Shown: positions 25,415 through 34,309 of the stretch, in pieces
Layout of the letters: each line of letters begins with the position of its first letter
How positions within the stretch are numbered: the stretch's first letter is position 1
Source: an uncultured Gemmatimonadales bacterium
GTDB taxonomy: Bacteria; Gemmatimonadota; Gemmatimonadetes; Gemmatimonadales; GWC2-71-9
Assembly (NCBI GenBank): GCA_947259405.1
Contig: CAMYLY010000004.1
Location: forward strand, 535,198 to 599,197
DNA length: 64,000 nt
Direction: 5' to 3'
Notes under the pieces: generated by a model
What the model saw: the letters and a program-made list of their open reading frames with translations, nothing else
The model's database searches: none
What the model was told of the DNA's origin: nothing
Position numbers and translations under genes: made by a program

Positions 25415-27889
25415 CTACCCCTTCACCGCGCGACCGTCGCCGCCTTCCCAAGGCGGAGAAACACGCGTCGGTGCGGGCCATGGGATGTCCGGAAACGCTG
25501 CCGGACCAACGCGGGGGTCCTTGGCAGTAGCCTTCAGTTTCAGTGCCTTCTTTACCTTCTCTGGAGTGATAGGAACTTCGTCGACCCGAACGCCTACCGC
25601 GTCGTACACCGCGTTCGCCAGCGCTGGTGGCACGGGCAGGAGCGGGCCTTGCCCAACTTCCTTGGCACCGAATGGCCCATTCGGATCGGGATCCTCGATT
25701 AAGTAGGTCACGACATCGCACATCTCGAAGGTGGTCGGGCTCTTGTATTCGAGCATACTGGGAATGCGGTGCACGACCTTCTCATTCGTACTTGGCCGAT
25801 ACGCCATTTCCTCCATCATTGCTTCACCGAGGCCCATGTAGACTCCACCTTCTACCTGACCCATCACACTCGCCGGATTGATCGCGCGTCCGATGTCGTG
25901 CCCGATCCAAATACGTGGGACCGTGACGATGCCAGTGTCCGGATCGACGTCGACCTCGACGACGGCTGCACTGTAGGAATAGGTGGGCGACGGTCCGACA
26001 CCGGCACCGCGATAGCGTCCCGGACTTCGAGCAGGCGCGTACGATCCCACCGCTCCTATCGTTCCCTGGGCTGCTTCCGCCACCTGAACTGCCTCGGCGA
26101 ACGTGAGTCTGGCGTCGGCGGTTTCGGCATCGAACACGTGTCCATCCGCAAAGACGAGCCGTTGCACGGGGATGTCGAGCTTCTGCGCGACGTGGGTCGA
26201 GAGAATGTCACGAGCACGTTCGGCCGCCTGCACAGCGGCATTCCCGGTCATGAGGGTCACGCGACTCGAGTAGCTCCCGAGGTCGACTGGGGTCAAGGAG
26301 GTGTCGCCGGCCACGACGTCGATATCACGCATCTCGAGCCCGAGAATCTCTCCGACAATGTGGGCGAGTATCGTGTCGGACCCTTGGCCGATCTCTGTGG
26401 ATCCGCAATAGACGGTGACTCCACCTCCGCGATCGAGTTTGATCTGCACCCCGGAATGCGGCATGTCGTTCCAGTAGATCGGCAAGCCGGCACCAGTGAG
26501 ATAGCTGGAACACGCAATCCCGATGCCTTTGCCAAACGGCAGCTTGCGGTACTTTGCGGCCCAGTCGGATCCGTCGGTGACCTTTTCGATGCACGCTCCA
26601 AGTCCGATGGTGCCGAGCTTGAGCCAATTGGCCGTGATGGAGTTCGGTTTGGCGAGGTGCCGTAGCCGGAGCTGGGCGGGATCCATATCGAGATCCTCGG
26701 CGACCTTGTCGAGATGGACTTCCAACGCGAACCGCGGCTGCGGTGTGCCATGCCCGCGCTTCGGACCACACGGTGCCTTGTTCGTGAATGCGCGCGCGCC
26801 CTGGAAGCGATAGCGCTCGATCTCGTAGGTGACTGTCTGTAGGGCGCCGGTGTAATAGGTGCTGGCGACCCCGTACGACCCGTAAGCACCGCCATCGAGG
26901 AGCGAGCGGAAGTGCATGCCTTTAATGCGACCCGAGCGATCGACGCCGCTCTTGACGGCCATGAGCACAGGATGTCTACCGCGATGGCAATAGAAGACCT
27001 CTTCGCGTGTTAGTGCAATCTTCACCGGCCGCCCAGTAAGCATCGCGAGCTTCGCCGCGACGATCTCGTGACTGAACGGATCACTCTTCCCCCCGAATCC
27101 TCCCCCGTTAGAACATGCGACCACCCGAATCCGTGAGGCCGGAAGTTCCAACACCTTGGCGAGCGCACGATGCACGTAATGGGGTGTCTGGGTCGAGCTC
27201 CAGAGGGTGAGCTTCTCATCAACCCATCGTGCGACGCACGCATGCTGCTCCATCGGCAGATGGGTGCTGCCCTCGTAAAAGAGAATGTCTTCACGAACGT
27301 GGTCGGCGTTGGCGATCGCTTCCTCGACATTTCCGAACTCGAGGTCGACCAGTTTGTGCAGGTTGCCAGCGTCGCCATAATCGTGAATAGGGTCTGTGGT
27401 TGGGTCGATGGCGTCGCCCGGCGTTCGGACGCACGAGAGCGCCTCGTACTCCACGTCGATCAGATCGAGTGCCGAGGTCGCGATCTCCTCTGATGTGGCT
27501 GCTGCCGCCGCAACCGGATCGCCAACGAACCGCACCTTGTCTGCGCAGAGGGCATGCTCGTCTTGGCTCACGGGGAGAATGCCGAAAGGGATTGGGAGCG
27601 CCCGACCGGTGACAACGGCTTTGACACCGTCGAGGGCGGCCGCCTTGGCCGTGTCGATGGAGACGATACGTGCGTGAGCCTCCGTCGAGCGCAACAGCTT
27701 GCCGTAAAGCATTCGGGGAAAGGCGATATCGTCAGCAAAGCGCGTCTGTCCCGTCACCTTCGCGAACGCATCGACCTTGCGCCGGGGTTGGCCCACGAGG
27801 CGAAGGTCCCGAGCGGGGGTGACTGCCGGCTTGCCCGGCGCCTCAACAGCCCCACCGCCCAGCCGCTCTCCCGTTCTACCTTCTGCCAT
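25415..27889 (-). CDS. Molybdenum hydroxylase, molybdopterin-binding large subunit
   Basis: The 824-residue subunit is the xanthine dehydrogenase/4-hydroxybenzoyl-CoA reductase type large subunit. Visible landmarks are TRFADDIAFPRMLYGKLLRS at the N-terminal domain, GGGFGGKSDPF for the cofactor, YCGSTEIGQGSDT, and FGAKEVGQGPLLP with the catalytic glutamate. It binds Mo-molybdopterin and hydroxylates or dehydroxylates aromatic or heterocyclic carbon. It overlaps the 2Fe-2S subunit gene by 14 bases and is followed at once by the FAD-subunit gene, the order FeS-Mo-FAD. Cofactor maturation genes are not in the window. Confidence 0.93.
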   Translation of the reverse strand: MAEGRTGERLGGGAVEAPGKPAVTPARDLRLVGQPRRKVDAFAKVTGQTRFADDIAFPRMLYGKLLRSTEAHARIVSIDTAKAAALDGVKAVVTGRALPIPFGILPVSQDEHALCADKVRFVGDPVAAAAATSEEIATSALDLIDVEYEALSCVRTPGDAIDPTTDPIHDYGDAGNLHKLVDLEFGNVEEAIANADHVREDILFYEGSTHLPMEQHACVARWVDEKLTLWSSTQTPHYVHRALAKVLELPASRIRVVACSNGGGFGGKSDPFSHEIVAAKLAMLTGRPVKIALTREEVFYCHRGRHPVLMAVKSGVDRSGRIKGMHFRSLLDGGAYGSYGVASTYYTGALQTVTYEIERYRFQGARAFTNKAPCGPKRGHGTPQPRFALEVHLDKVAEDLDMDPAQLRLRHLAKPNSITANWLKLGTIGLGACIEKVTDGSDWAAKYRKLPFGKGIGIACSSYLTGAGLPIYWNDMPHSGVQIKLDRGGGVTVYCGSTEIGQGSDTILAHIVGEILGLEMRDIDVVAGDTSLTPVDLGSYSSRVTLMTGNAAVQAAERARDILSTHVAQKLDIPVQRLVFADGHVFDAETADARLTFAEAVQVAEAAQGTIGAVGSYAPARSPGRYRGAGVGPSPTYSYSAAVVEVDVDPDTGIVTVPRIWIGHDIGRAINPASVMGQVEGGVYMGLGEAMMEEMAYRPSTNEKVVHRIPSMLEYKSPTTFEMCDVVTYLIEDPDPNGPFGAKEVGQGPLLPVPPALANAVYDAVGVRVDEVPITPEKVKKALKLKATAKDPRVGPAAFPDIPWPAPTRVSPPWEGGDGRAVKG

Positions 27890-28415
27890 AGATGCTTTCG
27901 TGGCTGGGCTCGGCCTGCTCGCCTCGCATGCGTGCGGCGGCGAGTTCGACCGCCTCGTAGATCTTGATGTAGCCCGTGCAGCGGCACAGGTTGCCCGCTA
28001 GCGCGTCTTTGATCTCCTCTCTGGTGGGGTTGGCGTTACGCTCGAGCAGGGCCTGCGCCGTGAGCAGAAACCCGGGGGTGCAGTAGCCACATTGGGCCGC
28101 GCCGAGGTCAGCAAACGTCGTCTGTAGGGGATGCAGATCTGGGCCGTCGGCCATGCCTTCGACCGTTTGGACCTCGCGGCCCTCGCACGCGATCCCGAGT
28201 ACGAGGCACGACAGAACCGGCTGATCATCGAGAAGGACGGCGCACGTACCGCACTCGCCCAGCTCGCATCCGTGTTTGGTGCCGGTGAGATTCAGGTCTT
28301 CTCGGAGGACCTCGAGGAGGGTCTTGTGTGCAGCGAACGCAACTTCGGTCGGTTCGCCGTTCACCACCAACTTGATGTGTGCTTTGCCGTCCGCCTCAGG
28401 CTTGCGGTTGGCCAA
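27876..28415 (-). CDS. Molybdenum hydroxylase 2Fe-2S small subunit
   Basis: The 179-residue subunit has the ferredoxin-type cluster GCELGECGTC...C in its N-terminal domain and the second cluster CGYCTPG...NLCRCTGY in the C-terminal helical domain, the complete set for two [2Fe-2S] centres. It relays electrons between the Mo and FAD subunits. The start is TTG 28415, inside the last codons of the upstream Fe-trafficking gene (20-base overlap), with GGAGG about 10 bases before. A short C-terminal tail extends past the usual family end. Confidence 0.93.
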   Translation of the reverse strand: MANRKPEADGKAHIKLVVNGEPTEVAFAAHKTLLEVLREDLNLTGTKHGCELGECGTCAVLLDDQPVLSCLVLGIACEGREVQTVEGMADGPDLHPLQTTFADLGAAQCGYCTPGFLLTAQALLERNANPTREEIKDALAGNLCRCTGYIKIYEAVELAAARMRGEQAEPSHESIYGRR

Positions 28416-28635
28416 AGAGGAAAGCCTCCGTCTGCTGCATTAGGAACTTGCGCGGTTCCGACTCGCGGAGATCGAGTCCGTAGTGGTTGATGATGGCCGT
28501 CTGTTGTTGCAGCCACTCCTGCCAGCACACTTGGCAAATTGTGTCGTAAATCCTCCCTCCAAGCTCGTTGGGAAGTGGGGGAGCAGTCATTTGCGAGCGG
28601 GTCTCGCCGCAGCGCACGCACGTAATCTCAGCCAT
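28396..28635 (-). CDS. Fe(2+)-trafficking / oxidative damage protection protein, YggX-like
   Basis: The 79-residue protein matches the YggX family: ITCVRCGETR at the N-terminus, GGRIYDTICQVCWQEW in the middle and FLMQQTEAFLFG at the C-terminus. Classical YggX has one conserved cysteine and protects Fe-S proteins from oxidants. This version has two CxxC pairs (CVRC and CQVC), which could bind a metal. It overlaps the 2Fe-2S subunit gene by 20 bases, placing an iron-handling protein at the head of an Fe-S-rich enzyme operon. The ATG at 28635 is preferred over a TTG at 28644. Confidence 0.85.
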   Translation of the reverse strand: MAEITCVRCGETRSQMTAPPLPNELGGRIYDTICQVCWQEWLQQQTAIINHYGLDLRESEPRKFLMQQTEAFLFGQPQA

Positions 28636-28725
28636 TATTGACAATGTAACTCGCGGCCCCGAGGGGCGCGAAGCGTGCTCGGAGGGCCGTTCGGGTTACT
28701 GTAGTTGGAGTGACAGTAACGGGGG

Positions 28726-28935
28726 GTGAGCATATTTGACCCTATACTGGCGGAGCCGGGCCTTTGCAGCTCGTGTCGGCACAGCCGAGTGATACGCTCG
28801 GGACGTGGGAGCATCTTCTGGCGATGTGGGTTGGCGGATGTGGATTCGGCGTTTCCTAGATATCCGATCATCCCGGTCACGGCCTGTAGGGGATATGAGG
28901 AGCGGGACCAAGAGCAGGAAGAGGAGTTGACATGA
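28726..28935 (+). CDS. Small cysteine-containing conserved hypothetical protein
   Basis: The 69-residue product has four cysteines arranged as CSSC, WRCG and TACRGYE, separated by a basic core with RYPIIPV. This is the pattern of a small conserved family annotated only as hypothetical, perhaps metal-binding. The start is a GTG at 28726 right after a G-rich run. Its TGA overlaps the ATG of the next gene (ATGA, 28932-28935), which supports translation. Confidence 0.65.
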   Translation: MSIFDPILAEPGLCSSCRHSRVIRSGRGSIFWRCGLADVDSAFPRYPIIPVTACRGYEERDQEQEEELT

Positions 28936-29366
28936 GCCGCAGATCGATCGTTTCTCTCGCCGTATTGTTGCTCGGATGCGGTGGCGACGTGGAGAAAATC
29001 CGATCCCGCGATCTCGCTGAGGCATCACTTGCTCTGGAGACCAACCTGGCGGCCATTCAGCGTCGCGACGCGGAAGCCTACCTCGCGCACTACCTGGACT
29101 CTCCCGACCTTGTCATTGCATCAGCGGATTCGCTGCGCCGGGGATTCCTATTCTTCTCGGAGGCACGGCGCGCCGACCCGACGTGGCCTGACGCGCTGGA
29201 GACCGGGCCGCCGACGATGGTATGGCTCGCGCCCGGGGTCGTGTGGGCAGGCTTCCAGTTTACGGCAGTCATCGGTCGAGACACCACACGCGGCGTTTCG
29301 GAACGGATATTCGTGAAGACCAAAGACGGGTGGAAAATTACGATTACCGGTTCGATGGAGCAGTAG
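28932..29366 (+). CDS. NTF2/SnoaL-like lipoprotein
   Basis: The 144-residue product starts with a lipobox leader (SLAVLLLGC) and is predicted to be lipid-anchored. The mature part resembles NTF2-like/DUF4440 domains: a helical AIQRRDAEAYLAHYLDSPD, then strands ending in a DGWKITITGSME segment. These folds bind small ligands or serve as scaffolds; no catalytic role can be assigned. It is coupled to the small cysteine protein gene by ATGA. Confidence 0.75.
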   Translation: MSRRSIVSLAVLLLGCGGDVEKIRSRDLAEASLALETNLAAIQRRDAEAYLAHYLDSPDLVIASADSLRRGFLFFSEARRADPTWPDALETGPPTMVWLAPGVVWAGFQFTAVIGRDTTRGVSERIFVKTKDGWKITITGSMEQ

Positions 29367-29406
29367 GCCGCAGCGTTCCCTCGCTCACCTTGTTAGAATT
29401 CTCCAC

Positions 29407-29922
29407 ATGAAGGCAACCCGCCACCTCAATAGGCTCGAGCCGATGGTGCTCCACCCGCTCCGTGAGCTCGGAGACGATCACTGGCACCGGGCCCCGGACG
29501 GGAAGTGGACGATCGCGCAGATCTTGGAGCACCTTTCGATAGGCGTCGACGTGGTCGCCACGCTGTTAGGTGAGCGGTCCGACAAGAAGGGGATGCGGCG
29601 CCGCACCAAGCCGTACCAGAGTGTGCTGCGTCATCTCGTCCTGGGGGTGGGCCGGCACCCCGGGGGGCTCAAGGCGCCTGAAGTCTCACGCCCCAGCGAC
29701 CATCCCGACCCCGAGCTGATCACGGCACAGTTCCGCATGGGTGTCGAGCGCATGAAGGTCTTCAACGAAGCCTGGTCAGACGACCAGAAGGGGAACGTCT
29801 TTGTCGCCCACCCGCTCTTAGGGGATTTGAACCTTCCGGAGTGGGCGCGATTCCACTATCTGCATTGCCGCCATCATGCGGAGCAGATCAAGTGGCGAAG
29901 GCGTTGGCTCGAGGTCCATTAG
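29407..29922 (+). CDS. DinB-like (DUF1569) putative metal-dependent protein
   Basis: The 171-residue protein has the DinB/DUF1569 four-helix pattern: WTIAQILEHLS with the first ligand histidine, and HPLLGDLNLPEWARFHYLHCRHHAEQI with the other two. Family members bind zinc or nickel; some are thiol transferases, most are uncharacterised. It starts 40 bases after the NTF2-like gene on the same strand and converges on thrB with a 9-base gap. Confidence 0.85.
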   Translation: MKATRHLNRLEPMVLHPLRELGDDHWHRAPDGKWTIAQILEHLSIGVDVVATLLGERSDKKGMRRRTKPYQSVLRHLVLGVGRHPGGLKAPEVSRPSDHPDPELITAQFRMGVERMKVFNEAWSDDQKGNVFVAHPLLGDLNLPEWARFHYLHCRHHAEQIKWRRRWLEVH

Positions 29923-29931
29923 CAGCACCAC

Positions 29932-30789
29932 CTAACTCCCCACGACAAACCCCGCACTACTCACGGCTGGCGTTATCGGCTGAGCAGGATTCCCGGCCCC
30001 CATGAGCGCAGCCGCCATGGCACCGGCCACGGCTGTTTCCTGGCCCCTCGGTGCGATCGCGAGGATCGTGGGACCCGACCCCGAGATGGTCGCGCCAAAT
30101 GCGCCCTCAGCCTTGGCGGCGTCCACCGCCTGGTCGTATCCCGGTATCAAAGCAGCGCGATATGGGGTGGCAATGTGGTCCTCGAACCCGTGTGTGATCA
30201 GGGCAGCGTTGCCGCTCACCAGGCCGTGTATCAGGGCGGCGGCGCGAGCCGCCTGGGCGACTGTCGTGTCGCGGGACACCACGTCTGGCAGGATGGCGCG
30301 CGCCGCCTTTGTCGAAACGGTTGTGTCTGGCACGGCCAGAGCGACCGTGAGCCGTTCGCTGAGGGTCAGGCTGAAAGGGATGGGCGCCGCTAACACGAGC
30401 CCCCCAAACACTGACGGAGCGACGTTGTCTGGATGGCCTTCTCGCGTAGCAGACTTGCGAAATACTGCTTCGCGATCCACGCTCTTGCGGCGGAGCAAGT
30501 TGCGCAAGACGATACCAGCGACGGTGGCGGTGCCGGACGACCCCAAGCCGCGACCCAGTGGGATTTCGGAGTGCACTTCGAGGCATGTATCGTCCGGAAG
30601 TACGTCAGCGACAATCGCCGAGATGATGTCGTCAGCCGGGTCGAGATCTTCGAGAGTACCACTGAAGTGCGCGGGACCCTCTCCCTTGACCACGCGGGCT
30701 TCCAACCACAGGTCCAGTGCGAGCCCCACACAGTCGAACCCGGCACCGAGGTTGGAAGTTGATCCTGGAACGCGGATGGAGACGGTCAT
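29932..30789 (-). CDS. thrB: Homoserine kinase
   Basis: The 285-residue GHMP kinase phosphorylates homoserine on the way to threonine. The N-terminal motif RVPGSTSNLGAGFDCVGLAL and the ATP-binding loop PLGRGLGSSGTATVAG are diagnostic. GATISGSGPTILAI is the third GHMP motif. The start is ATG 30789. It is single on the minus strand, downstream of the hairpin that ends the efflux run, so it must have its own promoter or depend on read-through. No other threonine gene lies in the window. Confidence 0.95.
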   Translation of the reverse strand: MTVSIRVPGSTSNLGAGFDCVGLALDLWLEARVVKGEGPAHFSGTLEDLDPADDIISAIVADVLPDDTCLEVHSEIPLGRGLGSSGTATVAGIVLRNLLRRKSVDREAVFRKSATREGHPDNVAPSVFGGLVLAAPIPFSLTLSERLTVALAVPDTTVSTKAARAILPDVVSRDTTVAQAARAAALIHGLVSGNAALITHGFEDHIATPYRAALIPGYDQAVDAAKAEGAFGATISGSGPTILAIAPRGQETAVAGAMAAALMGAGNPAQPITPAVSSAGFVVGS

Positions 30790-30795
30790 GTGAGT

Positions 30796-30837
30796 AGTAG
30801 GCGGTGAGCGGTAATGTAGCCCCGCTCACCGCCTACT
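30796..30837 (-). terminator. 16-bp perfect inverted repeat ending the efflux operon
   Basis: Bases 30796-30811 and 30822-30837 are perfect reverse complements (AGTAGGCGGTGAGCGG) around a 10-base loop. It lies 10 bases after the stop of the permease gene and before thrB, so it probably terminates or protects the long upstream transcript. There is no T-run. The GGTGAGC units match the element at 8058-8125. Confidence 0.65.
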
Positions 30838-30846
30838 GCGGACTGA

Positions 30847-32061
30847 TTACTCGTAACGTAGTGACTCGATCGGGTCGAGTGCGGCCGCTCGCCGTGCCGG
30901 CCAGATGCCGAAGAAGAGCCCGATGCCGGCGCTGAACGCAACAGCCAAGCCGACCGCTGCCGGCGACACGACGGTGTTCCAACCAGCGAGCTCGGCCATG
31001 GCGAAGGCGGCGCCCCTGCCGAACAGGATCCCCAGCGCGCCACCGAGAAGACACAGAGACAAGGCCTCGACCAAGAACTGGAAAAGAATGTCTCGACGGC
31101 GCGCCCCGAGGGCTTTGCGCACGCCGATTTCCCGGGTCCGCTCGGTCACGGAGACCAGCATGATGTTCATGATGCCGATGCCACCTACGAGCAACGAGAC
31201 GGCGGCGATCCCACCCAAGAGGTATGTGAATGTCTTGGTGGTTTCCTCGGCGGTGGCCAAGAACTCGCCGCGGTTCCGGATCTGGAAATCGTTGTCTGCC
31301 CCTGGACGGATGGCGTGTTCGCGGCGCATCACTTGCTCGATGTCGATCATCGCGACGCCCATGGAATCCGCGTGCATCACCTCAACGGTAATCGAGTTGA
31401 GGCGATCACTGCCGAAGATCCTGTATTGCGCCGTCTCCAATGGGATGAGGATGATCTCGTCGGGGTTATTCCAACTCGACGTGGCACCCTTTTCGTTCAA
31501 CACACCCACGATTTCGAACGGTAGGCCAGCAATGGCGATGGTCTGGCCGATCATGGCCGGACCGTTTGCATTCAGCATGTCCGGGATTGCGGATCCGATC
31601 ACTGCGACACGCTTCCGCGCGCTGCCATCGCCTGCCGTGATGTTCCTGCCGGCGGCGAATTCATAGTTGTTGATACGCAGATATTCCGGCACCGTCCCGG
31701 TCACGTTTACGTTGGCGTTCCGATTCAAATACTTGATTTGCTGATTCCGCCGAATCTCGGGGACGATCGCCGAAAGCGTTCGCGTACCTTCGCGTAGTGC
31801 GATATAGTCGTCCGTAGTGAGGCTGACGCGGTCGCCCGATGCCACACCGCGCATGAAAGATTGGCCGGCGTAGACCTGCAATAGGTTCGTGCCGAGCGCT
31901 TCGATTTGTTCCTGCACCCGCTGCTGGGCTCCGGTTCCCAGTGCTACCATGGTGATGACCGCGCCAACGCCAATGACGATGCCAAGCACGGCGAGAAAAG
32001 AGCGCAGGAAGTTTGCGCGTATCGCCCGCAGGGCGACTCCGATGATTTCGCCGAAGAGCAT
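30847..32061 (-). CDS. MacB-type ABC transporter permease
   Basis: The 404-residue protein has one N-terminal membrane helix (FLRSFLAVLGIVIGVGAVITM), a large periplasmic MacB_PCD domain, and three C-terminal helices of an FtsX domain with SVTERTREIGVRKALGARR. Unlike E. coli MacB, the ATPase is a separate gene. It works with the adjacent ATP-binding protein, MacA-like adaptor and TolC-like channel in export or mechanotransmission across the envelope. The start overlaps the adaptor stop (TAATG). Confidence 0.92.
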   Translation of the reverse strand: MLFGEIIGVALRAIRANFLRSFLAVLGIVIGVGAVITMVALGTGAQQRVQEQIEALGTNLLQVYAGQSFMRGVASGDRVSLTTDDYIALREGTRTLSAIVPEIRRNQQIKYLNRNANVNVTGTVPEYLRINNYEFAAGRNITAGDGSARKRVAVIGSAIPDMLNANGPAMIGQTIAIAGLPFEIVGVLNEKGATSSWNNPDEIILIPLETAQYRIFGSDRLNSITVEVMHADSMGVAMIDIEQVMRREHAIRPGADNDFQIRNRGEFLATAEETTKTFTYLLGGIAAVSLLVGGIGIMNIMLVSVTERTREIGVRKALGARRRDILFQFLVEALSLCLLGGALGILFGRGAAFAMAELAGWNTVVSPAAVGLAVAFSAGIGLFFGIWPARRAAALDPIESLRYE

Positions 32062-33554
32062 TAGCCACGGCCCCCGAGCGGATTGGACCTGCCCGTCATC
32101 CGCTGAACCCGTTCGGAAAATTCGGCCTGACTGCGCAGGAGGCTGGCGCTGGGAAGGACGAGCACCGTGTCTCCTTCCTGGAGTCCGGAGACGACCTCCG
32201 AGTAGTCCAAATCAGTGAGGCCTGTCCGAACCGGCAGGGCCGTGATCACGCTGTCACGCATGGCGAAGACGATGTAGTCCCCGCCGAACAGCCCCTCCGT
32301 TGAGGAGCTCTGGCGCTGGCGCCCACCACGGTCACCACCGCCCCCCGATCCGCGGAGCTTACTGAGAATGGCGCGATCTTCTGCGCTGAGGGCGCCTGGT
32401 CCGCCGCCTCCACGCATCTTGGCCATGATGCCTTCCACCTGGGCCGCCGTGACGCCCTCGGGCAACGGTACCTCACGACCGTTGAACGAAAACGTCTCGC
32501 GACCGGCTCCAGCTGTGTCTCGGACGCTTCCAGCCATGGTGGTCTGGCCGCCCGCTCCTTCGCGTTGTCGCTCTCGAGCCATCGCGATCTCTTCCTGAAC
32601 GACGTCGGGATCGAGACCAAGCACCATCGCGGCCGACGCGACGTCACCGGTCGTCCGCAGGGCGGCATTCGGAACAGCGACGATGTCACGCTTCTCACCG
32701 ATGCTGACTTCGACCTCCGCGTTCATGCCGGGCTTGAGCAGGTCGTTTTCATTCGCAATGCGCATGAGCACAGGGAACATGGTGACGTTCTGTGTGACGC
32801 TGGCTTGCGGCTCGATCTTCAACACGCGGCCGCGAAAGGGCCGATTCGGATACGCGTCCACGGTGATCGTGACCTGCATCCCCGGTTGGATCTTCCCGAT
32901 GTCGGTCTCATCCACCAGCGAGCGCACCTGCACCGTATCCAAGTTGGCCATGCGCAGCAGCACGGCTCCACCACTCACGTTGCTCGTGGCTGACGTGATA
33001 ACTGTGCCAATCTCCACCGCCTTTTCGATGATGGTGCCGGTGAGCGGGGCTCGGACATCGGTGTCCTCGAACGAGATCTTGGCGTCCTCGACCGAGCGCT
33101 CGGCTCGCACCAACTGCGCCTCGGCGTTGGCCTTCGCGAGGATCGCCGCTTCCCACTCCGTCTCCGTAATCGACTGTGTCTTGTACAGTTCTTCGGAACG
33201 GCGGTACTGTGACTCGGAGTTCGTGAGCTGCGCCTTGGCGACCTCTAGATCGGCCTCCGCTTGACGTAGCGCATTGGCGGGCACCCGCGGATCCACTTTG
33301 ACCAGCAACTGGCCAGCCGTGACTTTGTCACCGGTCTCGACCCGGACGTCCAGGATTTCGCCTGACGCCTTGGACTTGACATCGACCGTCAACACGGGTT
33401 CTACCGTTCCGGCGGCGCTCGCCGACACGACAATGTCGCGCGTGGTCACTGGAATCATTTGATACATCGGGGCTTCTTCCGCTTCCTTGGCACAGCCAGC
33501 CGCCACCAGCGGAAGCGTGAACGCGCACGCGATGATCCTGAGAGTCTGCTTCAT
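32061..33554 (-). CDS. MacA/HlyD-type periplasmic adaptor lipoprotein
   Basis: The 497-residue adaptor starts with a lipobox (PLVAAGC). Then come a biotinyl-lipoyl-like domain ([18 protein letters not shown]), a long helical hairpin (about residues 95-165), and a beta-barrel region ending near [10 protein letters not shown] at about residue 300. It then has roughly 115 extra residues rich in Gly, Arg, Gln and Ser before the membrane-proximal end ([11 protein letters not shown]). The insertion is absent from standard MacA. It links the inner-membrane permease to the TolC-like channel. Both ends are coupled: ATGA with the ATPase gene and TAATG with the permease gene. Confidence 0.92.
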   Translation of the reverse strand: MKQTLRIIACAFTLPLVAAGCAKEAEEAPMYQMIPVTTRDIVVSASAAGTVEPVLTVDVKSKASGEILDVRVETGDKVTAGQLLVKVDPRVPANALRQAEADLEVAKAQLTNSESQYRRSEELYKTQSITETEWEAAILAKANAEAQLVRAERSVEDAKISFEDTDVRAPLTGTIIEKAVEIGTVITSATSNVSGGAVLLRMANLDTVQVRSLVDETDIGKIQPGMQVTITVDAYPNRPFRGRVLKIEPQASVTQNVTMFPVLMRIANENDLLKPGMNAEVEVSIGEKRDIVAVPNAALRTTGDVASAAMVLGLDPDVVQEEIAMARERQREGAGGQTTMAGSVRDTAGAGRETFSFNGREVPLPEGVTAAQVEGIMAKMRGGGGPGALSAEDRAILSKLRGSGGGGDRGGRQRQSSSTEGLFGGDYIVFAMRDSVITALPVRTGLTDLDYSEVVSGLQEGDTVLVLPSASLLRSQAEFSERVQRMTGRSNPLGGRG

Positions 33555-34309
33555 CTTTGTGGTTTGGCCTTCTTTTCCGTAATGAAGTCTTGTTCAACGA
33601 GCCCGTCCAACAGGTGGATCTGTCGCGTAGCGTGCTCGGCGATGTCGTGTTCGTGCGTGATCAACAGAATGGTCTGACCCTGATCATGCAGGTCTTCGAA
33701 CACGTCCAGAATGTCAGCGCTCGTGTGACTGTCGAGGTTCCCAGTCGGTTCGTCCGCGAGCAAGATGCTCGGATCGTTGACAAGCGCCCGCGCGATGGCA
33801 ACGCGCTGTCGCTGCCCGCCGGAGAGTTCGTTCGGCTTGTGCTCCATGCGGTCGGCTAGGCCGACACGCTCGAGGGCATGCTCTGATTGTGCCCGGCGCT
33901 TCTTCGATGAGATGCCGGCATAGATCAACGGGAGCTCGACGTTGTGCAGCGCGCTCGCGCGCGGGAGCAAGTTGAACGTCTGGAAGACGAACCCAATTTC
34001 CTTGTTGCGAATGCGCGCGAGAGCGTCGTCGTTCAACTCGCTGACCTTTTGCTGATTCAGCCAGTATTCGCCAGCTGTTGGTGTATCCAAGCAACCGATC
34101 AGGTTCATCAGCGTGGACTTGCCCGAGCCCGACGGCCCCATGATGGCCGTGAACTCGTTCACCTTGATCTGCAAGCTCACGCCGCGAAGGGCCCGGACCG
34201 TCTCCGAACCCATCCGGTATTCACGGGTCAACTTGTGTGTCACGATGACCGTGTCAGAGGTGGGCATGTCGCCCGTCCTGAACTCGGTCTGCTGCGGCGT
34301 AGCGGTCAC
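33551..34309 (-). CDS. ABC transporter ATP-binding protein (MacB/LolD type)
   Basis: The 252-residue ATPase has Walker [11 protein letters not shown]-loop [11 protein letters not shown], signature LSGGQRQRV, Walker [12 protein letters not shown] and H-loop THEHD, so it is complete. It powers the permease encoded downstream. GTG 34309 overlaps the TGA of the TolC-like gene (GTGA). The internal ATG that gives [13 protein letters not shown] is a possible alternative start. Confidence 0.95.
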   Translation of the reverse strand: MTATPQQTEFRTGDMPTSDTVIVTHKLTREYRMGSETVRALRGVSLQIKVNEFTAIMGPSGSGKSTLMNLIGCLDTPTAGEYWLNQQKVSELNDDALARIRNKEIGFVFQTFNLLPRASALHNVELPLIYAGISSKKRRAQSEHALERVGLADRMEHKPNELSGGQRQRVAIARALVNDPSILLADEPTGNLDSHTSADILDVFEDLHDQGQTILLITHEHDIAEHATRQIHLLDGLVEQDFITEKKAKPQR

